64,000 bases of DNA from Persicaria tinctoria (GCA_037127255.1 JBANSL010000013.1:28305688-28369687); one strand, 5' to 3'; positions 21,330 through 33,637 are shown, numbered from the stretch's first letter. Numbers and translations: made by a program. Notes: generated by a model not told the origin, from the letters alone.

Positions 21330-23430
21330 GTCGACACTAGCCCTTCCTCCGGTAAAGTATTTAAAAGGGAGGTCGAACCACTTCTCGAAGATGGGCTTGC
21401 TGAAAGGAATGGACGAGGTCCTAGCTACGACTGATTGGAAAATGTTGAAGAACAGTAGGCTAGGGGGCATTGAAATGATCGGAACCCATGTGTCATATTG
21501 TTGCGCCCTTATCCATTAGTATTACTTCCTGGAGAGGCAGTTGAGGACATTGAAGAAGTGTGAGACATGATATGAGCTCCGGGGGAGACTCATCCGGTTC
21601 TCCATCAAGGAATTTTGCCTCGTCACCGACCTCAAATATGCTAGAAGGAATCAGGACTTTGAGGAGAAGGATCACAAAGACGCCATTCAAAGCTTCTTTG
21701 GAAGGGACAAGGTGAAGATGTCCGACCTTCTAATCATGTGGGAGGTCGCAAAGGTCCAGGAGAGGAGTGACACAAGGAGGATGAAGCTTGCCCTTCTCCT
21801 CATTATATAGTGTATCCTGCTGTTAGGGGATGTGGGCAGGGGAGTGAAAGGGTGGGTGGTGGCCCTCGTTCAAGACCTTGACCGATTCTTTAAGTACTCG
21901 TGGGGTAAGGTCTATTACGAGGCCACCCATGAGAGTCTGGAAGGAGCACTAGTGAGGAGGGTTGAGCAGGGGGTGAAAGGCGGAAAGGAGAGGACCGGAT
22001 ACTCGCTCAATGGATTCCCATTAGCGTTCCAGGTACGAGTTGAAACTTTATGAGATTTTACAGTTGGCAGGAAATATTTTTTTAATATCTAGGCCATTGC
22101 TGAATATGGTAAGGGTTTTTTCAATACTGGCTAGTAAAAATCTTCTCTTCTGTCTGTGTAGATTTGGATGTATGAAGCGGCGTCGGGTGAGAGAAAGTAC
22201 TTTGCAAACATGATTCTTGGGGTTTACTATCCCCGATGCGCGAGGTGGAAGTTGACGGACCCCTACATCCCCGGGTGAAGACGCTAATGAATATAGAGAT
22301 TATAGATGAGATCAAGTGCAACAATGGTGAGACGACCCTTGTACCTGACGAGGCTGAGCCGGAGATTTTCTTGGGTGCTGGATACCCCCACGAGGCCCCA
22401 GACGACCTATTCCACAAAGATGCCAAGGAGTACGAGGCTTCACTCCCCCCTGTCGCACCTACTCCAAGTGAAACGTGGCCTCGTCCCATCCCTGGAGTTC
22501 CTGCAGATCCGAGGATTATGACGATACTCCAAGCGAAGCGATCTTAACGCGGTTGTCGTGCTTCAAAAAAGTCGTGGAAGAAATCAAGAGCTACCTTACC
22601 CACATGAAGAAGGCCAGAGCTGAGTCAAAGAATGAGGTAAGGGATATCGTCAAGCTATATTTACACGCAAGTCAAACATCTTCACTAGCCATGATGAGAT
22701 ATTGAATGACTACTTTATCTGCAAAAATGATAGGAAAACATCTTGTTGGGGGTTGACAACAAGGAGCAAGAGGAGGACGACGACGCCAATAAGACCCACA
22801 TTGATTGGACCACACCAGTGACTCCTACAAATGACCCCACTATCACGCAGGAACCCCCCTCTTCCACCTGCACCTACTGAGCCAAAGGGGACACAGAGGC
22901 CACAGAGGACACGAGGAAGGTACCCCTAGCTCTAGAGGACTACCATGTCTCACTCGCCGTGAAGAAGCCACATGTCGTCAAGTTCAAGATCACCGTTGTT
23001 CATCCTTCACAAGCTGCTGTCGGTATTGGTATCATCACGAAGGAGGACATCGAGGCGTTCGATGGGTGGTTGGCTAGGTGCGTTTCAATCTTGGTATTAT
23101 CCTTCATATGTTGATTTAGGCCAAAACGTGTGCAATGTTGTCTCTCGCTTATGTACACAGGGGAGCACCCACACTGACTGGGGTTCAGGGGACGACATTA
23201 GCCCAGGGACTCTTTGAGACCTTGAGGACTCCGACATTCTGGATAGCTACTGAGGTATGCCTCATTCGTTACAAGCGCATCATGTCATCCATTGTGCATT
23301 CCTTACAATTGCATCGTCACATCCATCTCCCTTGCGTTGTCGAGCAACACATGGAGCAGACCCTGTGTATCCAACAAGAGAAAGTAGCCCTTGAAAAGTA
23401 TGTTTATGGGTTGATGATCTTTATTATTGA
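21330..23430 (+). pseudogene. DUF1985-type transposon gene (Ulp1-associated Mutator family), decayed
   Basis: Conceptual exons spell DUF1985 hallmarks: IKEFCLVTDLKYA near 21620, then FFKYSWGKVYYE, then YSLNGFPLAFQ ending at 22032. After a 129-bp GT-AG intron (22033-22161) comes IWMYEAASGE and YYPRCARWKL. Further good introns are 22637-22733 and 23078-23160. Several in-frame stops (after LKKCET, after LLII, after YIPG) show it is dead. Proteins of this family often carry a C-terminal Ulp1-like cysteine protease domain; none is visible here, either lost or beyond the truncation. The product is associated with Mutator-like and related DNA transposons, so this is probably not a host gene. Domain assignment is from motif recall. 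Confidence 0.65.
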
Positions 23431-23435
23431 TGAGC

Positions 23436-23907
23436 ATTGGTAAATGTTTTGAATTTGAAAGAGTTATTTGGAAGAAGTTGAGTTGGAAGTTTAATTAGGA
23501 GTCTTGATTCTCGGATTGTTAGCACCACTTTGCCTAAATAATTCAATCCCTTATATTTCTTACCAAGCCACATTACAACACGGCCGAATGGAGTCTTCTT
23601 TGAAGTCTTTCATTGAGCCATAAGTCTTCTTGATGATTTTGATTGCGAGAGATTATTGATATAAATAACAATTTCTATGTAGCTTTTTGCAATAAGGATT
23701 GAGTTGAGAGATGATATTCATAGCCTAAACACATTAAGAGTTAAGCGAAACACATATATCCTTGTGAGGTTGGATTTCGATTGCTTTTGCTTAGAGTTGC
23801 CTATATATGTATGATGACGTTTCTTTGCTTGATTCTTTTATACCACTTGAGCATATGATGTTTCTTTTTGACAAAGGCGAAGACTTGAAGGATGTGTGTG
23901 TTGTAGG
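23436..23907 (+). mobile_element. Athila-family element H, left remnant (3' internal region)
   Basis: Non-coding sequence resembling the 3' internal region of element B. For example GCCTAAACACATTAAGAG, GTGAGGTTGGAT and ATGATGACGTTTCTTTGCTTG parallel 44430-44530. It stops at GTTGTAGG (23900-23907) and resumes after the identical GTTGTAGG at 56789-56796, so the two pieces were once contiguous and the hAT element lies between them. Its own 5' part is missing; upstream is the DUF1985 pseudogene. Confidence 0.7.
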
Positions 23908-24281
23908 TAGACATGGCCACGGGTCACGGATCGAGCGGGTTGACCCGTGACCCACCGAGTCGCTGACCTGTCGGGTCAATGACCCACCGGGTCAGGTTCA
24001 AAGGGTCGAAGGGTCGGCTCGAGTTGAGGGTCAGGGTTAGGGTCTGGGAAAAGATTACACGTGACACGGCAGGTCAACCAAATGGGTCATCAATTTTTTT
24101 TTAAAATTTTTTTTACTAACAAAACTAGAATTTATATTTACAATTTTTATGAATTTTATTTATTCATAATGTGTAAATTGTCATGCATTGCATGTTGTGA
24201 AGATCCTACCCAACCTTTGCTTGTTTTATAGGCTTACCACCCTTCCTCCTTTCCTCTAACTTTCAATGTGGGATGAGATGT

Positions 24282-24611
24282 TGTTGTAGGGAGGAAATCG
24301 AGTTCAAAATATAATAAAATAAATTAAACCAGATCTTGCCCACGCAAATAATTACAAGACTTCCTCCCGATGTAGCAACAGGAAGTCAGGATCGATCCTC
24401 GAGGAAGCGTGTCAGCAGATCTCAGGCGGCGAAGGAATCTCACGTCGATTTCGACTCAGGGGGTTTACTCGATATCGACCAATAGTAGTCGATATCGACC
24501 AAATCCAGTCGACACTGGGCAGCTCCAGAAAGTTAGTCGATTTCGGCTGGGGTGACTCGATATCGACCAAAAGAACTCTATATCGACCTAATGTTCCTCG
24601 AATCGACCTGT
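24282..24611 (-). repeat. 3' LTR of element A, outer part
   Basis: Matches 52092-52425 closely. It ends at CGACCTGT, where element B begins with TGATAATG; the LTR resumes at 45929 (TCTGCAGAAAC). Confidence 0.88.
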
Positions 24612-25853
24612 TGATAATGCATATCTTAGATAGGCTTTATAGGCATTTTTAGTTTAGTTAGCTTGCATTTCTTTCATACTTTGTTGCTAAATTGCATCTT
24701 GTGATTATTTTAGAAGAGTTCGGATTCTGCGCAAATTTGTGTTTATCTTACAGATTGAATCGGAACACATTTGGGAGATGCAATATTCCGAAGAAAAACA
24801 CAAGAACCATTGGGAAGAAGAAGCAAGGAAGAGGAGCAAAACAAGTAGAGATACCCGCAAAGCTGGACGAAAGACACGACAAACAGTATGCCGCGGCCGC
24901 AGCTGTGGGCATAAGGTTGCAGCATGTGCTGCGGCCGCATCAACCATGCCGCGGCCGCAGGATTGGTCGCCAGCGCTATGCGCAACGTTTTGAACAATTA
25001 AAACCCTAGATCTATTTGTTTTTTTCATGGCCGACTTTGGAACATATATAAGGCCAATTTTAGTTCATTTAGGAACACTTCTATTCTATTCTTTGATCTG
25101 ACACTTTAGAGATTTTTAGCGATGTTTTCCATGAGGAACTAAACTCATCTATTCTGCCTGCAATTTGAAGCTTTATTTGGATTGATTGTGAGTTTCTAAT
25201 TCTTATTCCTTGTTTCCTATATTTGAATGCTTCAACTTCTTCGTGCTTGATTGTTTATTGATTTGTTCTATCTTGTCTGGCCAACTTGTTAGATGAATTC
25301 AATTGCTAAGGTTTTGTAGATTCCTCGTTGTGAACCTTAACCTAAGTGGAAAACTTGTTCCTTTAGGGCTGGTTGAACTAATTGAATTAGTAGGAAGTTG
25401 AATGTGTTGTTAAATCCCTCTTTAGGGACTGCCAATACCTTGTCTAATCTCTGAACTTAAAGCTATCAATTAGGTTAAATCCTTCTTTAGGGACTGTTCA
25501 ATTGATAAGGGTTGCTAGGACTGGTTGGACTAGTAACTATATTAGGTCGGGACAAGGGCATTCATAGGAAACTTAATAGGACGAGAAGAAGTTACAGGGA
25601 TCGCTTCAATCCGATAAAGTGGAAAATTGTAGGCAGAATTGCTTCTCCAAATTGTCTAAAAGTAATTCATTTACTTTGCTTTCTCTACTTCGCTTTGATA
25701 AAAGGCGAAACTTTCACACACAAAAACCCCCCAAATTGGTTACTTTGATTAACACTTGAATCAAACTAGAATTATAACTTTCCCTGTGGATCGACCTCTT
25801 GCTTATTGCTATACTTGCTATAGGTTTGGGTTTTCTTTGGTGGATCAACGACA
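24612..25853 (+). repeat. 5' LTR of element B, 3' end deleted
   Basis: Aligns with 44666-45907 up to GGATCAACGACA. The last 16 bp of the LTR, the primer binding site and the first part of gag are missing. The junction shows a 10-bp tandem duplication ACAGACCATC (25851-25870). Confidence 0.88.
25045..25053 (+). promoter_or_regulatory. TATA box in the LTR of B
   Basis: TATATAAGG in the left LTR. The right LTR has TATACAAGG at the same place, so the box is mutated in that copy. Confidence 0.5.
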
Positions 25854-27117
25854 GACCATCACAGACCATCGAGAACCCAACGAAGGAGAATGTCAATGCT
25901 ATAACGCTTAGGAGTGGCAAGGAACTGGTTGTCACACCTCAAAAGGACGATGAGGAAATAATGGATGAGGAGATAGAGGTGATAGAAGGAGAATACAGAC
26001 AGGTTACGGTGCGGCGGCCGCAACACCCTTGCGACGCCCGCGACCATTCAAACGAGCTGCGCCCGCCGCCAGTACGCCCGCCGAGCCTTCAGGGTCAGGT
26101 ATGCATATCCCACCTTTCTCATCTCTTTCCTCTTCCTCCCCTCTTCCTCTTTCTTCTCCTTCTCCTTCTTCTTCCTCTTTCCCCATTGAGACTCAAAAGC
26201 CAATTCCACCCTTCCCGGAAGCCTTAAAGGATACACGAAGGTATGAGAACGACAAGGAAATCTTCGAGACATTTAGTAAGTGTGAGGTAAACATTCCTTT
26301 GCTTAATTTGATCAAAAGCATTCCTAGATATGTTAAATTTTTTAAGGAACTTTGCACTATCAAGTGGAAACAAAAGCTAAAAGGTAAGCAAAAGGTGAAG
26401 GTAAGTGAACATGTCACTGCTGTATTTCAAAAGCGTATGCCTGAGAAGTGTAGTGACCCTGGTATGTTTGCTATTTCATGTGTGATAGGTGATACTAAAT
26501 TTGACAAAGCCATGTTAGATCTAGGAGCATCTATTAATGTTTTACCTTCTAATGTTTATCATGCTTTGGGGTTGGGGCCTCTGAATGATACTAGGGTAGT
26601 AATTCAACTTGCTGATCGATCTACTATCTACCCGAAAGGGATTGTTGAAGATGTCTTGGTTATGGTTGACAACTTGATATTCCCTGCTGATTTCTTTGTT
26701 ATTGACATGGGTCCTGGTAACAATGAAGGCCCTATTATGTTGGGCAGACCTTTTCTGAAAACTGCTAGGACTAAGATAGATGTCTATTCAGGATCTATTA
26801 CTATGGAATTTGATGGTCAAAGAGTTGAATATAATATTTATGATTCCATGAAATTCCCATCCGATGATCCTTCTCTGTGCTTTGTGGATGTCATTGATAC
26901 TATGGCACAAGATTGCTTTGATTTGGAGTGTATTGATGAGATGGAAGTTGCTTTACAGGCTCCTATAGATGAAATTGCTAGAGATTATGTATTTTCATCT
27001 AATTTGCAGGAGGCTATAGTAGCTTTAGACCATCGATCTCCCACCTATGTGCCACCAAGGGGAGACCGCATCGAGCTGACCATTCCTACTGAAAAGCTTC
27101 TTCCATCTATTATCTAA
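25854..27117 (+). pseudogene. gag C-terminal region and protease of element B
   Basis: Starts inside gag with NPTKENVNAITLRSGKEL, the segment also present in element C. The first frame is left near 26010-26050, exactly in the GC-rich GCGGCCGC cluster, and coding continues in the next frame. After a Ser/Pro-rich stretch come PFPEALKDTRRYENDKEIFETFSKC, the NIPLLNLIK helix region and the aspartic protease with MLDLGASINVLP (active-site motif DLGA). TAA at 27115-27117 ends the frame before the reverse transcriptase. Inactive: missing start, frameshift and stop. Confidence 0.85.
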
Positions 27118-28754
27118 GCGCCTGATGTTGAATTGAAACAATTTCCTAATCATCTTAAATATGCTTTTTTTGGTGAAAATGATACTTTGCCTGTCATTAT
27201 TTCTAACAAATTGACCTTTGGACAGGAAGAGCGATTGGTAACTGTTCTAAAGGAAAACAAGGAGGCGTTAGGATGGACGATAGCAGACATTAAGGGCATC
27301 AGTCCTACCCTCTTCATGCATAGGATACTATTGGAGGATGATGCCAAGCCATCTAGACAACCTCAGCGGAGACTCAACCCGCCAATGATGGAAGTGGTAA
27401 AGAAGGAGGTGCTGAAGCTCCTTCAGGCAGGTATGATCTTTCCCATATCTGACAGCAAATGGGTGATTCCTACTCAGGTTGTCCCTAAAAAGGGAGGTAT
27501 TACTGTTGTTGAAAATCAGGATGGTGAATTGGTCCCTAGCAGGGTACAAACTGGTTGGAGAGTATGTATTGATTATCGTAAATTGAATGCAGTTACTCGC
27601 AAGGACCACTTCCCTCTTCCCTTTATTGATCAAATGCTGAGCGCCTTGCCGACCGCTCCTTTTATTGCTTCTTAGATGGCTACTCAGGATATTTTCAGGT
27701 ACCAATAGCACCGGAGGATCAAGAAAAAATGACATTTACATGCCCCTTTGGCACTTTTGCATATCGCATGATGCCTTTTGGACTATGTAACGCACATGGG
27801 ACTTTCCAACGGTGTATGGTAAGCATATTTTCTGAGTATGTAGAGCGCTTTATAGAAGTATTTATGGATGAATTCACTATGCATGGAGATGATTTTGATA
27901 CTTGCTTGCATCATTTGTCACTTATGCTTAGGCGGTGTGTAGACACCAACTTAGTTCTTAATTCTGAAAAGTGTCATTTTATGGTTGAGCAAGGCATTGT
28001 TTTGGGTCATATTGTGTCTAGCAGGGGTCTTGAGGTGGACAAGGCTAAGACTGATGTCATTCAGTCTCTACCTAACCTCACCAATGTGCGCGAAATTCGC
28101 TCCTTTTTAGGCCATGCAGGGTTCTATCGCAGGTTCATTAAGGATTTTTCTAAGATTTCTGCCCCTCTTTGTGATTTACTAAAAAAGGAAGTAGCTTTTG
28201 AGTTTGATGATAGGTGTAGAGCATCCTTTGATGACCTTAAAGGTCGCCTGACTAGCGCACCTATCATTCAAGCACCCATATGGTCTCAACCTTTTGATAT
28301 TATGTGTGATGCTAGCGACTATGCTGTGGGGGCTGTTTTGGGACAAAAGGAAGGAAGGAACTCTCATGTCATCTACTACGCCTCCATGACGTTAAATGGA
28401 GCACAAAGGAACTACTCAACCACTGAGAAAGAGCTCCTGGCTGTGGTCTTTGCACTGGAGAAGTTCCGCTCTTATCTCCTAGGAGCTAAGGTAATTGCCT
28501 TCACTGATCACGCTGCTCTTCGCTATTTATTGACTAAGAAAGAAGTGAAACCAAGATTGATTCGTTGGATTTTACTTTTAAGTGAATTTCACATTGAAAT
28601 CAAAGATAAGAAAGGTGTAGAAAACTTAGTAGCGGACCACCTCAGCAGACTTGTCCAAGGAGAGGACAAGCCGGAAGATCAAAGACCCATTCACGGTGAG
28701 TTCCCTAACGATACATTGTTTTACCTAACTCACACTTCTTCTTCGCAGCTGTAG
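27118..28754 (+). pseudogene. Reverse transcriptase and RNase H of element B
   Basis: Gypsy-type reverse transcriptase: [22 protein letters not shown] near 27560-27620, a 1-base loss near 27640 that shifts the frame, then [21 protein letters not shown] from 27729. The catalytic box reads FMDE (27863-27874) where element C has FMDD, so one catalytic aspartate is replaced. RNase H follows ([16 protein letters not shown] near 28300, [18 protein letters not shown]). The last stop at 28752-28754 lies in the linker before integrase. Clearly non-functional. Confidence 0.88.
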
Positions 28755-30242
28755 GAAACCACGAAAACGGAGGGTGCTGCGGCCGCAACAACCATGCCGC
28801 GACCGCGGCCAAACAATCATGCTGCGCCCACATCATATATGCTGCGCCCGCCGCATAGTGATCAGGCCCCCGTTCCATCTCTTTTCCTCCTATCTGACGA
28901 GGTAAGTCCTGATATTCCTGAATTGTTGATGGGTATCCATACTCCCCGACCTTGGTTTGCCAATATGGTGAATTTCTTGGTCACGGGAGAATTTCCACCG
29001 AACTTTACAAAAGCTCAGAAGGATAAGATTCGACATAACTCTCGCTTCTATGTTTGGGATGACCCCTACCTTAGGAAACATTGTGCTGATCAGGTAATCA
29101 GGAGATGTTTGTCGGACAATGAGTTACAATCTGTCCCTACTTTTTGTCATGCTCATGAATGTGGAGGCCATTTTGGTCCGTAAAAGACTGCTAGGAAAGT
29201 TTTAGAAGCAGGTTTCTTTTGGCCTCACTTATTTAGGGATGCTAATGCCTTTTGTAAATCATGCGGTAGATGCCAAAGGGTTGGGAACATATTTGCTAGG
29301 AATGAAATGCCACAAACAACTGTCATATTTTGTGAAATTTTTTATGTTTGGGGTATCGATTTTATGGGTCTCTTCCCTAGTTCTTTTGGGAATGTCTATA
29401 TTTTGCTTTTGGTGGACTATGTCTCTAAGTGGGTGGAGGCAAAGGCCACCAGAACTGATGATTCTAAAGTGGTTGCAGAATTCCTGAAAGACACCATTTT
29501 CGCAAGATTTGGGGTGCCTAAGGCTATAATTAGCGATAGAGGGACACATTTCTGCAACAGGACGATCACTGCCTTGTTAAGGAAATACCATGTCACACAG
29601 AGAGTGTCCACTGCCTATCATCCTCAGACCAATGGTCAAGCGGAGATATCAAATGGAGAGGTAAAGACCATTCTGGAGAAAACAGTGGCACCTAAAAGGA
29701 AGGATTGTAGTCTACGGCTGAATGACGCTCTTTGGGCCTATCAGACGGACTATAAGACTCCTATTGGTATGTCCCCTTATCGAATTGTCTTTGGAAAGGC
29801 ATGTCATCTCCCTGTGGAGCTTCAGCATAAGACCTATTGGGCTGTAAAGAATTGCAATATGAGGTTGGATGAAGTTGGTGAGTTCAGAAAGCTTCAATTG
29901 CAAGAGCTGGAGGAATTGCGTCTGTATGCTTATGATAATGCAGTGATCTACAAGGAGAAGACAAAGGCTTGGCATGACAAACACATCATGCGGAAAGAGC
30001 TAACAATAGGAGACAAGGTCCTTCTATACAAATCACGCCTGAAAATTTTCCCTAGAAAGCTTATATCAAGGTGGGAAGGACCCTGCACCATCTCAAGGAT
30101 TTTCTCTCACGGAGCAATTGAACTCTATGATCCTAAGTCTAATGAGCTCTTTAAGGTCAATGGTCATAGAGTTAAGCCATACTTTGAGAACATTCCGCAT
30201 AACGAAGAGGAGGAGTTGGTGCTTGCTGAACCAACCGACTAG
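28755..30242 (+). pseudogene. Integrase of element B
   Basis: After a GC-rich linker (28769-28860) come the HHCC zinc-binding part (CHAHECGGHFGP, stop at 29181-29183, then CKSCGRCQR in the same frame) and the core. The core has the first Asp in YVWGIDFMG, the second in [11 protein letters not shown] and the Glu in [22 protein letters not shown]-terminal region follows ([21 protein letters not shown]). One in-frame stop breaks the protein. Downstream, element C is inserted at CCTTT (30320-30324). Confidence 0.88.
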
Positions 30243-30324
30243 GCCACTCAAGGGCCATCAAGTCGAGCCAACGACTTGAAACAAAGGCGCTTCTCGGGAG
30301 GCAACCCGAGGTAAGTTCTCCTTT

Positions 30325-31572
30325 TGACAGGCCTAATGTCGTTATGCCAAAATCAAAGTAAATTCCTAAGGTGCAAACTATAACAAGTATAGTAGGTAAG
30401 TTAGGGTCGAACCCACAGGGAAACAGAATCAATTGTAAGAGCAAGTATTATTACCCAAAAGTAACCAATTCAGGGGGGAGTTTTGTGTGTAAGCAGTAGT
30501 GACAGAACAAGTTGCAAATAGAGGTTGCGAATATATGATGGAAAAGTATTACACCAGGTAATTATCCGCACAACAATTGAGATGGTTTATCATCGAATTC
30601 TATAAATCTCAAGTTCTAATGTCCAGTAATTGTTCTCAATTCAGATCGTGTAATAGCTTTTAGTCCTACCAGTCCTAAAAGCGCTTATCACCAAATTACA
30701 AGGGGAAACCTTCACTGAATAATAAAGCAATATCATTCAAACATAAATTATAATGAGATACAAGCGATTATAACAACCCGTTAAAATAGCCTGTAATCGA
30801 ATCTCCTTCACAATCTAACACAAGCAACCTACTTATGACGATTGTGTTTGCTACAATAGGTCTACAGCCCCAAACCTGGAATTGGAAACCCTAGCAATAT
30901 GACTAGTATCGATAAACCTAGGTGATCAATCCAGATTAACCAATAATAAGCAATCAAGCAATAAGCTCAAGAGATCGAAACAATTAACAAAGGACGAACT
31001 AGAGTAGAATACTCACAACCAATTCAATCGAGGGCTTCAAAGAACCAAGTGTAACAAAGGAGAGTTAGTTCTCCATAGGGTTTGTGAGATGATAAAAAAA
31101 AAGGAAAATACGTCTCTGGAAAAATAACCTAAAAAGACTCCGTTCTGAATCTTCGAAAATAATATATAACGTAATTAAAGGGGTAAAATCCCGTAAAAAT
31201 ATAAATTAACAACTAATAAGATAGGGGAAAATCGGATAGAAATCCGTCTCCAGGGACTGACGCGGGCACGCCATGTACCAGCGCGGGCGCGTCAGTGAAT
31301 GTCTGCTACTTCTTCTCTCTGAGGCAACGACGCAGGTACTCCCTCCTAGCAGCGCGGGCACGCCATGTAGCAGCGCGGCCGCGCCAAGCTCACCTGATTC
31401 CAGCTGCTTTCGAATTTCTTCACTTCAACTCTTCTATAACTTACATGATCCTATGATTTCTTCAACTTCTTCAGCAAGTTCCGAATCACCAAGTTCATAC
31501 AAATATCTCTCACAATGACATGTAAATGATGACAAAAACTACTAAATGCGCTATAGAATATATCGCATATCA
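30325..31572 (-). repeat. 3' LTR of element C
   Basis: Plus-strand reading TGACAGGCC...ATATCA. Contains GC-rich words GCGCGGGCGCG and GCGCGGCCGCGCC at 31257-31390. Confidence 0.95.
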
Positions 31573-31610
31573 AATTCCCCCATACTTAAACCTTTACTCG
31601 TCCCGAGTAA
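31573..31610 (-). other. Terminal hairpin and polypurine tract of C
   Basis: On the minus strand TTACTCG, loop GGA, CGAGTAA (31610-31594), then AGGTTTAAGTATGGGGGAATT immediately before the 3' LTR (TGATATGCG). Confidence 0.8.
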
Positions 31611-32134
31611 GCATAGAAGCTAAGCCTACTCTCACCATAAATCTCAAAGGTTCACAGACAGTACAAGGAAAATGAACAATAAGTACTAGTAGTTTCCACC
31701 ATCTCAACAATCAGCACAAAAGACAATCAAAATAGGAAATGAGACTTACAATTATATCTCAACCATCTACACCTTATAGCTCCCAGTGGCCTACCCGAAA
31801 ACCTCCTTATCACTCCACTTCTTATGTCGCCTTCGCCAAGAGATCAATCCTAAACACTCAAAGTAAATGCTCATCTTGCCAAGGCGCCCTTTTGGGGTTT
31901 TCACCAAGCCACTAATTTTTTTTTTCCAAAGATGGTACTCACATAAACATTCTCACTTCCCTCAAGTCTCATATTGCCAAAGCCTAAAGCTCGCCAGACT
32001 ACCTGCTTTTTGCCTGAGTCGCCCTTTCGGGTTTTCAACTCATCCCAGGATTTTGATTGCCTCTTTTCATTTTTTTTTAAAACAAGTGCAGACTCTGTAC
32101 AAAAATAATGCGGAAATGAAATATGTACAAGATA

Positions 32135-32183
32135 TGTAAATCCTTTCCCTCCCCCATACTTGAATGAAGCATTGTCCTCAATG
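32135..32183 (-). other. Internal hairpin and purine tract of C
   Basis: On the minus strand CATTG, loop AGGA, CAATG (32183-32170), then CTTCATTCAAGTATGGGGGAGGG. Confidence 0.65.
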
Positions 32184-32434
32184 TGAAAGAAGACATAATT
32201 AAGTAGGGAGAAAGGAAACAGAAGGACTCACTGAGGGGGTGGATAGTGGCGAGAGTAATCCTCTCGCATGCGGCGAAGCTCTTCCCTCATACCTCTTAAC
32301 TCGCCAAAGCCTTCTAGGATGTCGGCCTGTTGGTGGAGAATCTGGTTCTGCGCTCTATCTTGGTTTTGAACCATCGTCGTCAAACTCCCTACGTCTTGGC
32401 GCAGAAGGCCAATCTGGTCAAGCAGGTAGCCCCA

Positions 32435-33637
32435 CTATTGAGGCTGTTGATGAGCATCCTGAAAAGCTTGTGGGGGCCAAGGGGCCCACTGATGTGAATC
32501 CTGCTGGCTCTGATATGTCGGGTGAGAATCCCAACCGTGCGAAGGGGTATAATAAGCAAGTACCTCCTGATGTGGGTTCTGTGCGAAACCCTGAGTATCT
32601 GTTTGAACAAAAGCCTGCGGAGCCACAGACGCATCCTCAATCGTGGCAGCTCCAGCTGTGCCACTACTGCTACCCACTTCTAGGCGATGCCGTCTACCCA
32701 GAACTGATGTCGGAAAATAATCAGCCTCAATATACCAATCAGTCCAAGTCTCAGACCAAGGAAGGGGCTTAGGGAGCCTGAACTGATGCTCTTTCTTCTT
32801 GCATGTACACCAAATGCTTCCCCCATCCGGCGTAGTGTCAAGCATCAAACACCTCCGCAGATACTCCTCTGTGTAGGTCCTTGCTATGACCTGCCCCTCC
32901 AGCTCTTGCAAAACCCCTGGCTCAACGCCTGCAGCAATGGCTACCCGAGTAATAAGTCCGCTTTGGACCATTTCTGGTCCAGCGATACTGCGATCCTTTC
33001 TGACCTTGTCGAGCCCATCGAAGAAAAGCCTAACCCAGTCAGGAGTATAATTTGCAGTAGGCACAGCGCTGTAAGCAAACCTCAGGTGTGTCATGGAGAG
33101 CTTGGTATCTGTGGTCAGCCCATAATATGTCCCAGTGACGATCTTGCACAACATACGGAAGACAGGATGGGTAATCCTGTTGTTGTACTCGTTACTGGTT
33201 AAGAATTCCTCTCCAGACACCGCTCTAAAGAATGCAACTAGGTCTGGGTCGGTCGCGGCTGTCACCCATCCATCAGTTGGGGCTCTAATGATCCCCAAAG
33301 CAGCTCGCATCCTTGCTGCAGAAATCCTGTAGGTAGTGCCATTGAACCTGAAAGAAACCCCTCTAATTCTGTTATCCCCAAGGTCCAGCTGATATGTCGC
33401 AAGGAACTGCTTGCACAGTTCTGGGTATCCTACAGCTCTCAACTCCAAAAATCCCCCAATACCAGCGTGAGCTAGACACTTCTGCATACAATCTAGCATC
33501 TGAAGTCTCTGAAGGGTCTCTCTATGCAAATATTTTGTAGAACTGACACAGTTTACCTTATTATAAATAGCCCACTCCTCTTCAGACAAATCTAACTCAT
33601 CATCAGATTGACTCACCTCTTCCTCAGATGAACTCAT
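32435..33637 (-). CDS. ATHILA ORF-1-type protein of element C, intact
   Basis: 400 codons on the same strand as pol and about 770 bp after it. Acidic Ser-rich N terminus, then a conserved region (YNKVNCVSSTKYLHRETLQRL, LAHAGIGGFLEL, YPELCKQFLATYQ, ISAARMRAALGI) that fits the ATHILA ORF-1 protein family. It ends with SIWCTCKKKEHQFRLPKPLPW and a Gln/His/Pro-rich tail. No signal peptide or clear membrane segment is visible, so an envelope role is not supported by the sequence. It occupies the position of the env-like gene in Athila elements. Function unknown; element B keeps a broken homologue. Confidence 0.8.
   Translation of the reverse strand: MSSSEEEVSQSDDELDLSEEEWAIYNKVNCVSSTKYLHRETLQRLQMLDCMQKCLAHAGIGGFLELRAVGYPELCKQFLATYQLDLGDNRIRGVSFRFNGTTYRISAARMRAALGIIRAPTDGWVTAATDPDLVAFFRAVSGEEFLTSNEYNNRITHPVFRMLCKIVTGTYYGLTTDTKLSMTHLRFAYSAVPTANYTPDWVRLFFDGLDKVRKDRSIAGPEMVQSGLITRVAIAAGVEPGVLQELEGQVIARTYTEEYLRRCLMLDTTPDGGSIWCTCKKKEHQFRLPKPLPWSETWTDWYIEADYFPTSVLGRRHRLEVGSSSGTAGAATIEDASVAPQAFVQTDTQGFAQNPHQEVLAYYTPSHGWDSHPTYQSQQDSHQWAPWPPQAFQDAHQQPQ

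Noticed and set aside
24692..25028. Overlapping frames in both LTRs of B (also 44712-45051)
   Set aside because: Open on both strands and repeated in each LTR; they reflect the GCGGCCGC cluster and not a gene.
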